Of a stretch of DNA of 64,000 nucleotides, positions 27,038 to 35,561 are shown in pieces. This stretch comes from CAVRIA01 sp963721115 (lineage in GTDB: Bacteria; Desulfobacterota; Binatia; HRBIN30; CADEER01). Position numbers and translations under genes: made by a program. The first letter of the stretch is position 1. Every line of letters begins with the position of its first letter. Location: contig CAVRIA010000009.1 of the NCBI GenBank assembly GCA_963721115.1, forward strand, positions 223,185-287,184, written 5' to 3'. Below the pieces are notes generated by a model. It ran no database searches. It was not told where the DNA came from and was given only the letters and a program-made list of their open reading frames with translations.

Positions 27038-27877
27038 ATGTTGGAGTTCATTCGGAGAAATCGGATTCTCCTGACCTCCGGCTCTCTGCTGCTGTTGTCC
27101 CTCGTCCTCTTCTCCGCCAGCGCCCGGTCCCGTTCGCACCGCGATCCGGTGGCGCGCGTGCTCCTCGACGGGCTGGCGCCGTTTCAGGTCGGCTTCACCT
27201 GGCTGCGCCGGGGGGTCGACCAGATCTGGTTCGGCTACATGGCCCTGGTCGAGACGCGGCGCGAGAACGAGGACCTGCGCGAGCGCGTCGCCGCGCTGCA
27301 GTCCGAGATCGTCCGCCTGGGCGAGGTCGAGCAGGCGAACCGGCGGCTCAGCGACCTTCTGCAGTTTCGCTCGCGGCTGCGGGGAACCGTCTACGGCGCG
27401 CGGGTGATCGCGCGCGATCCGCTGCCCTGGTTCCACACCCTGACCGTCGATCGGGGCGAGGCGGACGGCGTCCGGCGCGGCATGGCGGTGCTGGCTCCGC
27501 AGGGCGTCGTCGGGCAGATCTCCGAGGTCGGGCGGCGCTCGGCGCGCGTCCTCCTGCTCACCGATCACAACAGCGGCATCGATGCGATCGTGCAGCGCAG
27601 CCGGGCGCGCGGCATCGTCCAGGGCGGGCCGGAGCGGGACTGCTACATGAACTACGTGGGACGCGACGCGGACGTGCGAAGCGGCGATCTGGTGATGACC
27701 TCGGGGCTGGACGGCATCTTTCCGAAAGGGGCGGTGATCGGCGAGGTCGTCGACGTCGGCCGCCGCCACCGCGACCTTCTGCAGGTCGCGGTCGTGCGTC
27801 CGAGCGCGCCCCTCGACCGCCTCGAGGAAGTGCTCATCGTCGACGCGACCGTGCAGGTGGACGAGCCGCGCTCCTGA
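27038..27877 (+). CDS. mreC: Rod shape-determining protein MreC
   Basis: 279 residues. N-terminal membrane helix (residues 10-27), a coiled coil (about 70-115: ETRRENEDLRERVAALQSEI), then the double beta-barrel domain with VIARDPLPWFHTLTVDRGEADGV and TSGLDGIFPKGAVIGEV, both typical of MreC. It forms the periplasmic scaffold for the elongasome. Its stop overlaps the mreD start by one base (TGATG). Confidence 0.93.
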   Translation: MLEFIRRNRILLTSGSLLLLSLVLFSASARSRSHRDPVARVLLDGLAPFQVGFTWLRRGVDQIWFGYMALVETRRENEDLRERVAALQSEIVRLGEVEQANRRLSDLLQFRSRLRGTVYGARVIARDPLPWFHTLTVDRGEADGVRRGMAVLAPQGVVGQISEVGRRSARVLLLTDHNSGIDAIVQRSRARGIVQGGPERDCYMNYVGRDADVRSGDLVMTSGLDGIFPKGAVIGEVVDVGRRHRDLLQVAVVRPSAPLDRLEEVLIVDATVQVDEPRS

Positions 27878-28371
27878 TGCGTACCGCGGCCGTGATAGGG
27901 CTGGCGGCCGGTCTGGCGGTGCTGCTCGAGACGACGGTCCTGCAGGCGCTGCCGTTCGGACGCCCGGCGCCCGACCTGCTGTTGATCCTCTGCGTCTACC
28001 TCGGGCTGCACCGCCATACGGTGGGCGGCGTCACCGGCGCGTTCCTGCTCGGCTACCTGCAGGACAGCGTGTCGGGCAGCGCGACGGGCCTCAACTCCTT
28101 CGGCATGGTGCTGGTCTTTGTGCTCGTCTACTTGACCTGCCGCCGCCTTTGGGTGGACAACGTCGTCTCCAAGGTGGTGCTGGTCTTTCTGGCGTCACTG
28201 GTGAAGACGACGGCGATCGTGGTGTTGGTGGCGACCTTTTTGGGATTCGACGAGTCCTGGAACACGCTGGGATGGGATCTGGTGATCAACGGCGCGCTTG
28301 CGGCGGTGCTGGCTCCCGCGGTGTTCGCCGTCCTGGGCGGCGCCCGGCTGCCCGACGAGCGCGAGGCCTGA
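27877..28371 (+). CDS. mreD: Rod shape-determining protein MreD
   Basis: 164 residues, five hydrophobic helices with little soluble sequence, the size and pattern of MreD (RPAPDLLLILCVYLGLHRH, GYLQDSVSGSATGLNSFGM). Integral membrane partner of MreC. It lies between mreC (one-base overlap) and mrdA. Confidence 0.9.
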   Translation: MRTAAVIGLAAGLAVLLETTVLQALPFGRPAPDLLLILCVYLGLHRHTVGGVTGAFLLGYLQDSVSGSATGLNSFGMVLVFVLVYLTCRRLWVDNVVSKVVLVFLASLVKTTAIVVLVATFLGFDESWNTLGWDLVINGALAAVLAPAVFAVLGGARLPDEREA

Positions 28372-28418
28372 GCGGGGCGGGTGTGGCGGGACGCCGGCCG
28401 ACGATGGGGGAGTAGGGC

Positions 28419-30284
28419 GTGTTCGGCGCGCACGAGGTCTCCCCGACGGTGCGGCGGCGCCTCAACTGGTGCGCGGCCGCGACGGTCGTCGTCGTCGGTC
28501 TGCTCATGGCGCGCCTGTGGACCCTGCAGGTGCTGCGCGGCGAGGAGATGGCCGCGCTCTCGGAGAACAATCGCATCCGCCTGCGCCGCATCACGGCGAC
28601 GCGCGGCCGCGTGCTCGACCGCGACGGGCGCGTGCTGATCGACAGCCAGGCCTCCTTCGACGCGGTGATCGTTCCGGAGGACGCCCGCGATCTCGAGACG
28701 ACGGTCGAGAACCTCGCCAACTTCCTCCAGCAGAGCACGGCCGAGACGAAGGCGATCCTCGATCGGGCCAGCGGGCGCCCCCCCTTCGAGGAGATCCTGG
28801 TGAAGCGGGACCTCGATTGGGACCAGGTGGTGGCGCTGGAGACGCATCAGCTCGATCTGCCCGGGGTGAGCCTGCGCATCACGCCGCGCCGCAGCTATCC
28901 GGAGGGGGAGGTGCTGGCGCACGTGCTCGGGCACGTGGGCGAAGTCAACCCCGCCGAGCTGGCGGAGGACCGCGGCTATCGGCCGGGCGACCTGATCGGC
29001 AAGGCGGGGCTGGAGAAGGAGTGGGAGAAGTACCTGCGCGGGCAGAACGGCGGCCAGCAGGTCGAGGTCGACGCCCTGGGGCGCGAGCTGCGCGTCCTGC
29101 AGGAGGAGGAGGCGACGCCGGGAAACACCCTGGTGCTGGCCATCGACCTGGACCTGCAGCACGCCGCCGAGACGGCGCTCGGCGACCGCGCCGGCTCGGT
29201 CGTCGCCATCGACCCGCGCAACGGCGACGTGCTCGCCATGGTGAGCCATCCGTCGTTCGACCCGAACCACTTCACGCACGGCATCCGCGTCAGCGAGTGG
29301 CGCGAGCTGCTGCAGCACCCGCGCCGGCCGCTGACGGCGCGCGCGGTACAGGGCCAGTATCCGCCCGGCTCGACCTTCAAGATCATCGTCGCCACCGCGG
29401 CGCTCGAGGAGGGGATCATCAACCCCTTCACGCGCATTCACTGCGGCGGCAAGCTGCACTTCGGCAACCACGACTTCCGTTGCTGGAAGCGCGGTGGTCA
29501 CGGGTCGATGAACGTCCACGACGCCCTGGTGCAGTCCTGCGACGTGTTCTTCTACCAGGTCGGGCAGCGCCTCGGCATCGATACGATCGCCCAGTACGCG
29601 CGCGCCTTCGGGCTCGGCCTTCCCACCGGCATCAAGCTGGAGAACGAGAAGACCGGCGTCATTCCCGACACCGAGTGGAAGAAGCGCCGCTTCCGGCAGC
29701 CGTGGTATCCGGGCGAGACCCTGTCGGTGGCCATCGGTCAGGGGTACGTGACCGCGACGCCACTGCAGATGGCACAGATGATCGCCACCGTGGCCACCGG
29801 CGTGCGCTATCGGCCCCGTCTGGTCAAACGCGTTCTGGCTCCGGACGGCAGCGTGGTGCGCGACTTCGAGCCCGAGCTGTTGGCCCAGTTGCCGGTGCGC
29901 AAGACGGCTCTGGCCCAGGTCCAGGCGGCTCTGCGCGACGTCGTCAATACCCCGCAGGGAACCGGCAAGAAAGCCGCGCTGGCGGACGTCACCGTGGCCG
30001 GCAAGACCGGCACCTCCCAGGTCGTGACGCTCGGCCGCGAGCGCGTGCCGGCGAACAAGCTCCCGTGGCAGCAGCGCGATCACGCCTGGTTCGTCGCCTT
30101 CGCGCCCGCCGAGGATCCCACCGTGGCGGTGGCGGCGATCGTCGAGCACGCCGACGGCGGAGGCGGAGCGGTGGCGGCGCCGGTGGTGCGCGACGTCATC
30201 GAAGCGCGCGCTCGGCTGGCGGAGCGGTGGACGGCGACGCGGTACGCGCGCAAGGAGAGCGGAGAACCGCATGCTCAGAATTGA
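28419..30284 (+). CDS. mrdA: Penicillin-binding protein 2 (elongasome transpeptidase)
   Basis: 621 residues from a GTG at 28419 with GGGAG upstream. Membrane anchor at residues 22-42, dimerisation region with TATRGRVLDRDGRVLIDSQA, then the transpeptidase: YPPGSTFKIIVA (SxxK), QSCDVFFYQVG (SxD/SxN) and AGKTGTSQVV (KTG). The class B PBP2 cross-links peptidoglycan during side-wall growth with RodA. Its last 14 bases overlap rodA. Confidence 0.92.
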   Translation: MFGAHEVSPTVRRRLNWCAAATVVVVGLLMARLWTLQVLRGEEMAALSENNRIRLRRITATRGRVLDRDGRVLIDSQASFDAVIVPEDARDLETTVENLANFLQQSTAETKAILDRASGRPPFEEILVKRDLDWDQVVALETHQLDLPGVSLRITPRRSYPEGEVLAHVLGHVGEVNPAELAEDRGYRPGDLIGKAGLEKEWEKYLRGQNGGQQVEVDALGRELRVLQEEEATPGNTLVLAIDLDLQHAAETALGDRAGSVVAIDPRNGDVLAMVSHPSFDPNHFTHGIRVSEWRELLQHPRRPLTARAVQGQYPPGSTFKIIVATAALEEGIINPFTRIHCGGKLHFGNHDFRCWKRGGHGSMNVHDALVQSCDVFFYQVGQRLGIDTIAQYARAFGLGLPTGIKLENEKTGVIPDTEWKKRRFRQPWYPGETLSVAIGQGYVTATPLQMAQMIATVATGVRYRPRLVKRVLAPDGSVVRDFEPELLAQLPVRKTALAQVQAALRDVVNTPQGTGKKAALADVTVAGKTGTSQVVTLGRERVPANKLPWQQRDHAWFVAFAPAEDPTVAVAAIVEHADGGGGAVAAPVVRDVIEARARLAERWTATRYARKESGEPHAQN

Positions 30285-31374
30285 TCGCCGGCTGCTGGCA
30301 CACGTCGAGTGGCCGCTGCTGATCCTGGCCCTGCTGGTCGTCGGCTGCGGGCTTCTGACCATCCTCAGCGCGACCTACAGCCCGGGCCGGCCGATCAGCT
30401 CCTACGCCATCCGCCAGGGCGCCTGGACGCTGCTCGGCCTGGTCGTTCTGGTGGCGATGCTCGGCATCGACTACCGGCTCCTCAACCGCTGGGGCTACGC
30501 GGTGTACGGCGTCCTGCTGCTGCTGCTGGCGCTGGTGCCGATCATCGGCGTCACCGGCGGCGGCGCCCGCCGCTGGCTGAGCTTCGGGCCCGTGGCGCTG
30601 CAGCCGTCGGAGTTCATGAAGATCGGCCTGGTGGTGGCTCTGGCCACGCACCTGCATCGCACGGCGGGCGAGAAGCGTCTGCCGCTGCGGCGCCTCATCG
30701 TCCCCGTCCTCCTGCTCGCCGCCCCGACCCTTCTGGTCCTGCGCCAGCCGGACCTGGGGACGGTGATCATCCTCGGCCTCGGAGCGTTCACCGTCCTGCT
30801 GGTCGCCGGTCTGCCGCTGCGCCTGGTGCTGCTCGCGTTCCTGATCGTCGCGCCGGCGCTGCCGTACGCGTGGCACCACCTCAAGCCGTACCAGCAGAAG
30901 CGCCTGGTCAGCTTCTTCGACCCGCAGGCCGACCCGCTCGGCTCGGGGTATCACGTCCGCCAGTCGCAGATCGCGATCGGCTCGGGCATGTTCTCCGGCA
31001 AGGGGTATCTGCACGGCACCCAGAACCAGCTGAACTTCCTTCCCGAGCAGCACACCGACTTCATCTTCTCGGTGTACGCCGAGGAGTGGGGCTTCGTCGG
31101 CTCGGCGTTGCTGCTGACGCTCTACGCGGCGCTGATCCTGCGCGGGCTGGTGATCGCCACCAAGGCGCGCGACAACCTCGGCGCCCTGCTGGCAGTGGGG
31201 CTCACCGCCACGGTGTTCTGGCAGGTGGCGATCAACGTGGCGATGACCAGCGGCGCGCTGCCGGTGGTCGGCATCACCCTGCCGTTCTTCAGCTACGGCG
31301 GCTCCTCGATGCTGGCGCTGCTCGCCGCCGTCGGCCTGCTCATGAACGTCAGCATGCGGCGCTTCACGTTCTGA
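30271..31374 (+). CDS. rodA: RodA, SEDS peptidoglycan glycosyltransferase
   Basis: 367 residues with ten membrane helices. SEDS landmarks: GARRWLSFGPVALQPSEFMK, LRQPDLGTVIIL, the catalytic-loop region GSGMFSGKGYLHGTQNQLNF with LPEQHTDFIFSV (Glu/His/Asp), and the C-terminal GALPVVGITLPFFSYGGSS. It polymerises lipid II with PBP2. Start ATG at 30271 has GGAG about eight bases upstream and overlaps mrdA. Confidence 0.93.
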   Translation: MLRIDRRLLAHVEWPLLILALLVVGCGLLTILSATYSPGRPISSYAIRQGAWTLLGLVVLVAMLGIDYRLLNRWGYAVYGVLLLLLALVPIIGVTGGGARRWLSFGPVALQPSEFMKIGLVVALATHLHRTAGEKRLPLRRLIVPVLLLAAPTLLVLRQPDLGTVIILGLGAFTVLLVAGLPLRLVLLAFLIVAPALPYAWHHLKPYQQKRLVSFFDPQADPLGSGYHVRQSQIAIGSGMFSGKGYLHGTQNQLNFLPEQHTDFIFSVYAEEWGFVGSALLLTLYAALILRGLVIATKARDNLGALLAVGLTATVFWQVAINVAMTSGALPVVGITLPFFSYGGSSMLALLAAVGLLMNVSMRRFTF

Positions 31375-31388
31375 AGGCGGTCGCGGCG

Positions 31389-31421
31389 AAAAAAAGGGCC
31401 CGACACGGTGTGTTCGGGCCC
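31389..31421 (-). terminator. Intrinsic terminator for trxA (bidirectional with rodA)
   Basis: GGGCCCGA (31396-31403) pairs with TCGGGCCC (31414-31421). On the minus strand it is followed by seven T (31395-31389), about 50 bp past the trxA stop. On the plus strand it follows rodA by 22 bp but has only two T after the stem. Confidence 0.8.
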
Positions 31422-31472
31422 CTTGCGCACCGCAGCACTCAGCCGATTCGATCGGCGGCGCGCTGCAGGCGC

Positions 31473-31799
31473 TCACTGCAGAACGCGATCGATCGCCTTC
31501 ACCAGATGTGCCTTGGGGACCGCGCCGACGATCTGGTCCGCCACTTCTCCGGCCTTGAAGAGAATGAGATTCGGAATTCCGCGCACGCCGTAACGAGACG
31601 GGGTCTGCGGGTTGTCGTCGACGTTCATCTTCACGACCTTGAGGCGGTCGCCGTACTCGCCCGCCAGCTGCTCCACAACGGGGGAGATCGCTTTACAGGG
31701 ACCACACCACGGAGCCCAGAAATCGATCAGCACCGGCACTTGCGCTTTCAAGACCTCCTGGTCGAAGGAACCATCACTGACTTCGCTGACGTTGGCCAC
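31473..31799 (-). CDS. trxA: Thioredoxin
   Basis: 108 residues from a GTG at 31799 with AAAGGAG a few bases upstream. Active site FWAPWCGPCKAISP (WCGPC), cis-Pro loop GVRGIPNLILF, and NVDDNPQTPSRYG are classical. Cytoplasmic disulfide reductase. Any longer reading upstream is repeat-derived and rejected. Confidence 0.93.
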   Translation of the reverse strand: MANVSEVSDGSFDQEVLKAQVPVLIDFWAPWCGPCKAISPVVEQLAGEYGDRLKVVKMNVDDNPQTPSRYGVRGIPNLILFKAGEVADQIVGAVPKAHLVKAIDRVLQ

Positions 31800-31894
31800 G
31801 GACTTCTCCTTTCCCGGGAAACGGGGCAATCGGTCGGAAAACCATAAACCCGCCCCACCATCGAATTCAAGACGGCGTCCCGAGCCGCCGCCGC

Positions 31895-31917
31895 CGAAGT
31901 CGCCATGAGCTTCGCAC
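31895..31917. repeat. Dispersed 23-base repeat upstream of trxA
   Basis: The 23 bases starting CGAAGTCGCCATGAGCTTCG occur identically at 60013-60035. Both copies lie 58-96 bp upstream of a minus-strand start (trxA at 31799; pyk at 59955) and in the same orientation to it. CGAAG and CTTCG form small arms. Confidence 0.6.
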
Positions 31918-31927
31918 GGACCAGGAG

Positions 31928-32079
31928 CCCCGCGGGCTTGGCTCGCGGGGCCGAGCCCATCGGAGCGCGAAGCGCGCACGGGGGCGAATTTCCAAAGGAC
32001 GAGGAGGTCCCGCGGGCTTGGCTCGCGGGGCCGAGCCCATCGGAGCGCGAAGCGCGCACGGGGGCGAATTTCCAAAGGA
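31928..32079. repeat. Two 71-bp direct repeats, period 80
   Basis: The unit begins CCCGCGGGCTTGGCTCGCGG, contains GCGAAGCGCGCACGGGGG and ends CGAATTTCCAAAGGA. Copies at about 31928-31999 and 32008-32079 are essentially identical. A related copy is at 3817-3895. Each unit contains a GC-rich hairpin (CCCGCG...CGCGGG). Fills the gap between trxA and the receiver gene. Confidence 0.75.
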
Positions 32080-32089
32080 GAGCTTCCGT

Positions 32090-32563
32090 TCAGGAGGGCA
32101 CTGCGGTGGGGACGGCATCGCCTAGGCCGTCTTCCACCGCCGTGAGCTTGCTCAGCCGCTGGCGCAGGCTGAGCTGGTCGCGCACCGTCGCCAGCAGACG
32201 CGCCCGGTCGACCGGCTTGGGAATGAAGTCCGCCATGCCGGCTCGCATTGCGCGCTGCTTGAAGCGAGTCAGGTCGTAGCAGCTGAAGGCCACGATGGGG
32301 ATGGAGCGAAAACCCTCCCGAGAGAGGATGTTCTCGGCCAGGCAGTAGCCGTCCATGCCCGGCATGTGCAGATCGAGGAGAATGAGATCCACCGGCTGCT
32401 CGTTCAGCAGCCGCAGGGCCTCCCAGCCTCGATCGGCGCACACGCAGCTGTAGCCCTGGCTCTCGAGAAAGCGGCTGGTGATGATCAGGTGGTCCTGCTC
32501 GTCGTCGACCAACAGGATGACTTGCTTGCGGGCGGTGTCGTTCTCTTGCTCCATCGGGTCCAT
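32090..32563 (-). CDS. Stand-alone response-regulator receiver (CheY-like)
   Basis: 157 residues from the ATG at 32563. Receiver motifs: acidic pair in LLVDDEQDH, phosphoacceptor Asp in LILLDLHMPGMDG, Thr/Ser position IVAFSCYD and Lys in IPKPVDR. No output domain; a helical tail of about 30 residues follows. It probably signals by protein contact with a histidine kinase that is not in the window. An earlier ATG at 32617 is possible but poorly conserved. Confidence 0.8.
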   Translation of the reverse strand: MDPMEQENDTARKQVILLVDDEQDHLIITSRFLESQGYSCVCADRGWEALRLLNEQPVDLILLDLHMPGMDGYCLAENILSREGFRSIPIVAFSCYDLTRFKQRAMRAGMADFIPKPVDRARLLATVRDQLSLRQRLSKLTAVEDGLGDAVPTAVPS

Positions 32564-32675
32564 CCAATCTACCGACCCTCGTCTGAGCACGGGGCGTACC
32601 AACCCGACGGGAGCCACGGAAGATACCGCTGCAGGTGCAAATCCGGAGCGCTGCCAGCATCTGCGGGGCCGAGCA

Positions 32676-32702
32676 CCGTCATTTTAATGAAAATGTTGAC
32701 GG
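32676..32702. terminator. Hairpin after the FecR gene
   Basis: CCGTCATTTT and AAAATGTTGACGG pair with a short loop and two unpaired T in one arm. It starts directly after the FecR stop on the minus strand; there is no long T-tract, so termination strength is uncertain. Confidence 0.45.
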
Positions 32703-32703
32703 G

Positions 32704-33612
32704 CTAATTGCCCGGACGGTCTTGGGGCGGAACCGGCTCACTGGCCGGGAACTTCTTGTACTCGAGGATCGGCTGGGTGTTGGCGCGCACGTCCGGCGAC
32801 AGCTGATCGATGAGCGTCTCGCCCGGCACCGCGGGGTGCAGGTAGGAGACTTCGGGCGCGCCCGCGGCGGCGCCGCGAGCGACCTGGGGCCGGTCCTCGG
32901 GGCGCAGCGGATGGGCTTCGACGACCGGGCTTCCGACGTCCAGACTGTCGCGGCTGCCCGTGCCGATGATCTCGAGCCCGCTCGCGTACTCCGCCATCTG
33001 CCCCTCCGGGACTCGCTCGGGCGGGGACGGGAAGCGGCCGGCGTGCACCTGCGTGAGCTCTCCCGGGCCCACTTTCACGCCCGGGCCGATGACCCCGATC
33101 TTACCCTGCACCTCGACGTCGTTCTCGATCGCCACGACGTCGGTGAGCTTGTCGGCGGCTGCGTAGCGGACGATGAAGACGGCGCCTTGCGCCCGCGCAA
33201 CGGCAGTGGGCGTCTCGATCTCGTAACGCGTCCGGTCTCCTCCGGTGCCTTCGCCGATCAGGGCGCGCAGCTTGCCGGAGACCAGCCGCAGCAGGGATCG
33301 CGCCTCCGCCTGCCCGCCCGTCGCATAGCGCGCCACGGAGATCCGGGTGTCGGCGGCCAGATCGACGACGCTGTCGTCCTGGAACAGCAGCTTGCTCGCG
33401 GCGCCCGGACCGGTGCGGACCTCGTCGGAGACGAACAGGGGAGTGCCGACCATGGCGGTCTGCCACTCGCCTCTGCCGCCGCGCTGCACGTCGACGGCCC
33501 CGACCACGCTGACCACGCTCCCGACCTCGGATTGGGCGATCGCGCCGGCGGGTGCCAGAGCGGCCACCGCGAGCAGGAGCGCCGCCGTGTACGTGAGTAT
33601 GCGTCGCATCAT
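32704..33612 (-). CDS. Secreted FecR domain protein
   Basis: 302 residues from the ATG at 33612 (GAGGAG 10 bases upstream; GTG at 33630 possible). Signal peptide ends GAIAQ near residue 27. The FecR fold follows: GSVVSVVGAVDVQRGG, LFVSDEVRTGPGAASKLLF, DDSVVDLAADTRISV and TPTAVARAQGAVFIVRY. Unlike sigma-regulator FecR it has no membrane helix and is fully exported, with a Pro-rich C-terminus. It is 20 bp downstream of a TPR/beta-barrel gene, so the two probably form one envelope system. Confidence 0.78.
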   Translation of the reverse strand: MMRRILTYTAALLLAVAALAPAGAIAQSEVGSVVSVVGAVDVQRGGRGEWQTAMVGTPLFVSDEVRTGPGAASKLLFQDDSVVDLAADTRISVARYATGGQAEARSLLRLVSGKLRALIGEGTGGDRTRYEIETPTAVARAQGAVFIVRYAAADKLTDVVAIENDVEVQGKIGVIGPGVKVGPGELTQVHAGRFPSPPERVPEGQMAEYASGLEIIGTGSRDSLDVGSPVVEAHPLRPEDRPQVARGAAAGAPEVSYLHPAVPGETLIDQLSPDVRANTQPILEYKKFPASEPVPPQDRPGN

Positions 33613-33631
33613 GGTCGCGTCACTCCTCACC

Positions 33632-35197
33632 TCAGAACACCAACCGCACCCCGGCCGAGACGATGTGCCGGTTGTACTCGAACTCGGACAGGTTGGATCC
33701 GTTCAACACCCCGAGGTACTCCAGGCTGGCGATCAGGTGCGGGATCAGCGGCCGCTCCAGCCGCAGCACCAGCTGGTTCTCGTAGTCGTGCCGGTGCAGC
33801 GTATAATCGGTGCGGCTGTTGACGTGCTTGTATTCCTCCAGACGCAGCGCGTAGCCGGCGATCCCGTTCGCCCAGTCGAGCACCGGAAAGCGCAGGTCGG
33901 CGTCGAACTGGTGCGCATAGAAAGCGAAGTCCGTTCCGTCCTTCGACAGCGGATCGTTGTCCTCCCACTGGTAGCCGAAGCTCAGAACCCGGTCGGCCGC
34001 GCCGAGCAGGAGGTGCTCGCGCACGCCGACGGCGTTGTTGAACGCGTCGCGCAGCGGGTCGAAGGGGTTGTCGAGGAAGTCGCGGCTGCGGAACCGGTAG
34101 TAGAGCTGGGTGGCCGCCGCGTTGCCGGTGAACAGGGTCACCCAGGGGGTGCCGCTCCCCTCCTGGTAGTAGCCGGCGAAGTCGAGGAGGTAGAAGTCGT
34201 ACAGGCCGGAGACCCCGAACTGCAGACCCGTCCGACTCGCGCCCAGGCGACGCGGCTGGGAAGCCAGATCGAGGCGCACTCGGTGGCCCTGCAGGTCGAA
34301 GTCGCTGCGGTCGAAGTTGAGGCTCTGGTAGAAATCATAGGAGAGGACGCCGCGCGCCTGCGCCGTGTCGAACAAGCGGTAGCTGCCGCCGACGGCCAGC
34401 GCCGTGCGCCCGTCGCTCTGGCTGCCGATCGAGCGGCTCTGCTTCACCGCCCCGCTGTCCGGCGCCAGCACGACGTTGGTGTCGTACTGGAAGCCGACGT
34501 CCCCGTGCACCGACCACGGCTTCTCGGCCTCCGGCGCCGCCGCCACCTTCTGCTCGCCCGCGCCCTTCGACAGATACGCCTGCGCGATCTGCCCGACCTC
34601 GGTGTCCGGGCTCTGGGTCTGCACCTCCGCCAGCACCCCGCGCGCCTCCGCCGAGCGACCCTGGTGCAGGAGCGCCAGCGCGTCGTAATAGCGAGCGGCC
34701 GGCCGCAGCGCCGGATCCTTCGCGGCGTCGGCCAGATACGTGCGCGCGCCCGCGTCGTCGCCGCGCCGGTAGTGCGAGAGACCCAGGTAGAGAGCCGCGG
34801 CGAAGCGATCGTGCGGCAAGCGATAGGCTTGCTGCAGCCAGTCCTCGGCGCTGTCGAACTGGCCCGTTTCGAAGTACAGGATGCCGAGGTTCAGCGCTCC
34901 GCCCGGCAAGTCGGAGCGCAGCGCCAGCGCCCGCTCGACGTCGGCGATGGCCTCCTTCGCGAACCCCAACCGGGCTGCCGCCAACCCGTGGTAGTAGATC
35001 GCCAGCGCGTCGCTGGGATCGGCCTTGCTGGCCTGGTCGAGTAGTACGTACGCCTCTTGCCAGCGCTGCGCGTGAAAGGGGAGGAGCGCCTTGGCGTAGA
35101 GCTGCTGCGAGCGGGTGTTCGCCTGGGCTCGGATCGGGCCGACCGACAGGCACAGAACCACGACGAGTCCGAGGCGGCGCGCCGTCAGCCTCTCCAC
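33632..35197 (-). CDS. TPR plus outer-membrane beta-barrel protein
   Basis: 521 residues from a GTG at 35197 with GGAGG upstream. Signal peptide (residues 1-25, ending RAQA), four to five TPR repeats (about 30-210, e.g. ALAIYYHGLAAARLGFAKEA), then a barrel with alternating hydrophobic strands ending in Phe (AGVRLVF), the usual insertion signal for BAM. This TPR-barrel form is seen in surface lipoprotein export modifiers and related secretion ports. Cotranscribed with the secreted FecR protein. Confidence 0.7.
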   Translation of the reverse strand: MERLTARRLGLVVVLCLSVGPIRAQANTRSQQLYAKALLPFHAQRWQEAYVLLDQASKADPSDALAIYYHGLAAARLGFAKEAIADVERALALRSDLPGGALNLGILYFETGQFDSAEDWLQQAYRLPHDRFAAALYLGLSHYRRGDDAGARTYLADAAKDPALRPAARYYDALALLHQGRSAEARGVLAEVQTQSPDTEVGQIAQAYLSKGAGEQKVAAAPEAEKPWSVHGDVGFQYDTNVVLAPDSGAVKQSRSIGSQSDGRTALAVGGSYRLFDTAQARGVLSYDFYQSLNFDRSDFDLQGHRVRLDLASQPRRLGASRTGLQFGVSGLYDFYLLDFAGYYQEGSGTPWVTLFTGNAAATQLYYRFRSRDFLDNPFDPLRDAFNNAVGVREHLLLGAADRVLSFGYQWEDNDPLSKDGTDFAFYAHQFDADLRFPVLDWANGIAGYALRLEEYKHVNSRTDYTLHRHDYENQLVLRLERPLIPHLIASLEYLGVLNGSNLSEFEYNRHIVSAGVRLVF

Positions 35198-35525
35198 GCC
35201 ACCCCTTGCCCTCCGGCGGCCATTCCCTGCACCGCTCCTGCCGGCCGTCCTCACGCCCTCGTCCCCTCTCGCTTCCGCTCCCCTACCTGGTGCCCTGCGT
35301 GCGACGTCGCTGCCGAGGCGCCCCGGCGTCACCCGCCTCCTGAAAACCGACCGTCCCTCGCTACTCCCGGCAATTCACCTGCGTGGCGGGTCGGCATCGG
35401 ATTCGGCGTTCTCGACGCGAGCAGCATGTGCAACACAGTTCTTCAAGCAACGCTTTGAGCCATATACGCGCCCGTGCGCGTCGACGTCAAGCCGAAAGCC
35501 GGACCTGGTGCCGTCTCGCGCCGCG
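35198..35525. other. Intergenic region upstream of ligA
   Basis: About 330 bp without gene-like sequence. I see no hairpin or repeat; the minus-strand promoter for the TPR-barrel gene must be here but has no clear boxes. Confidence 0.3.
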
Positions 35526-35554
35526 TTGGGCGCGCCGCGCGAAGACGCTATATT
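35526..35554 (+). promoter_or_regulatory. Promoter of ligA, probably leaderless
   Basis: TTGGGC (35526-35531), exactly 17 bases, then TATATT (35549-35554). Transcription would start at about 35561, one base before the GTG of ligA at 35562. No ribosome-binding site is present, in line with a leaderless or near-leaderless mRNA. Confidence 0.6.
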
Positions 35555-35561
35555 GTGAGCC

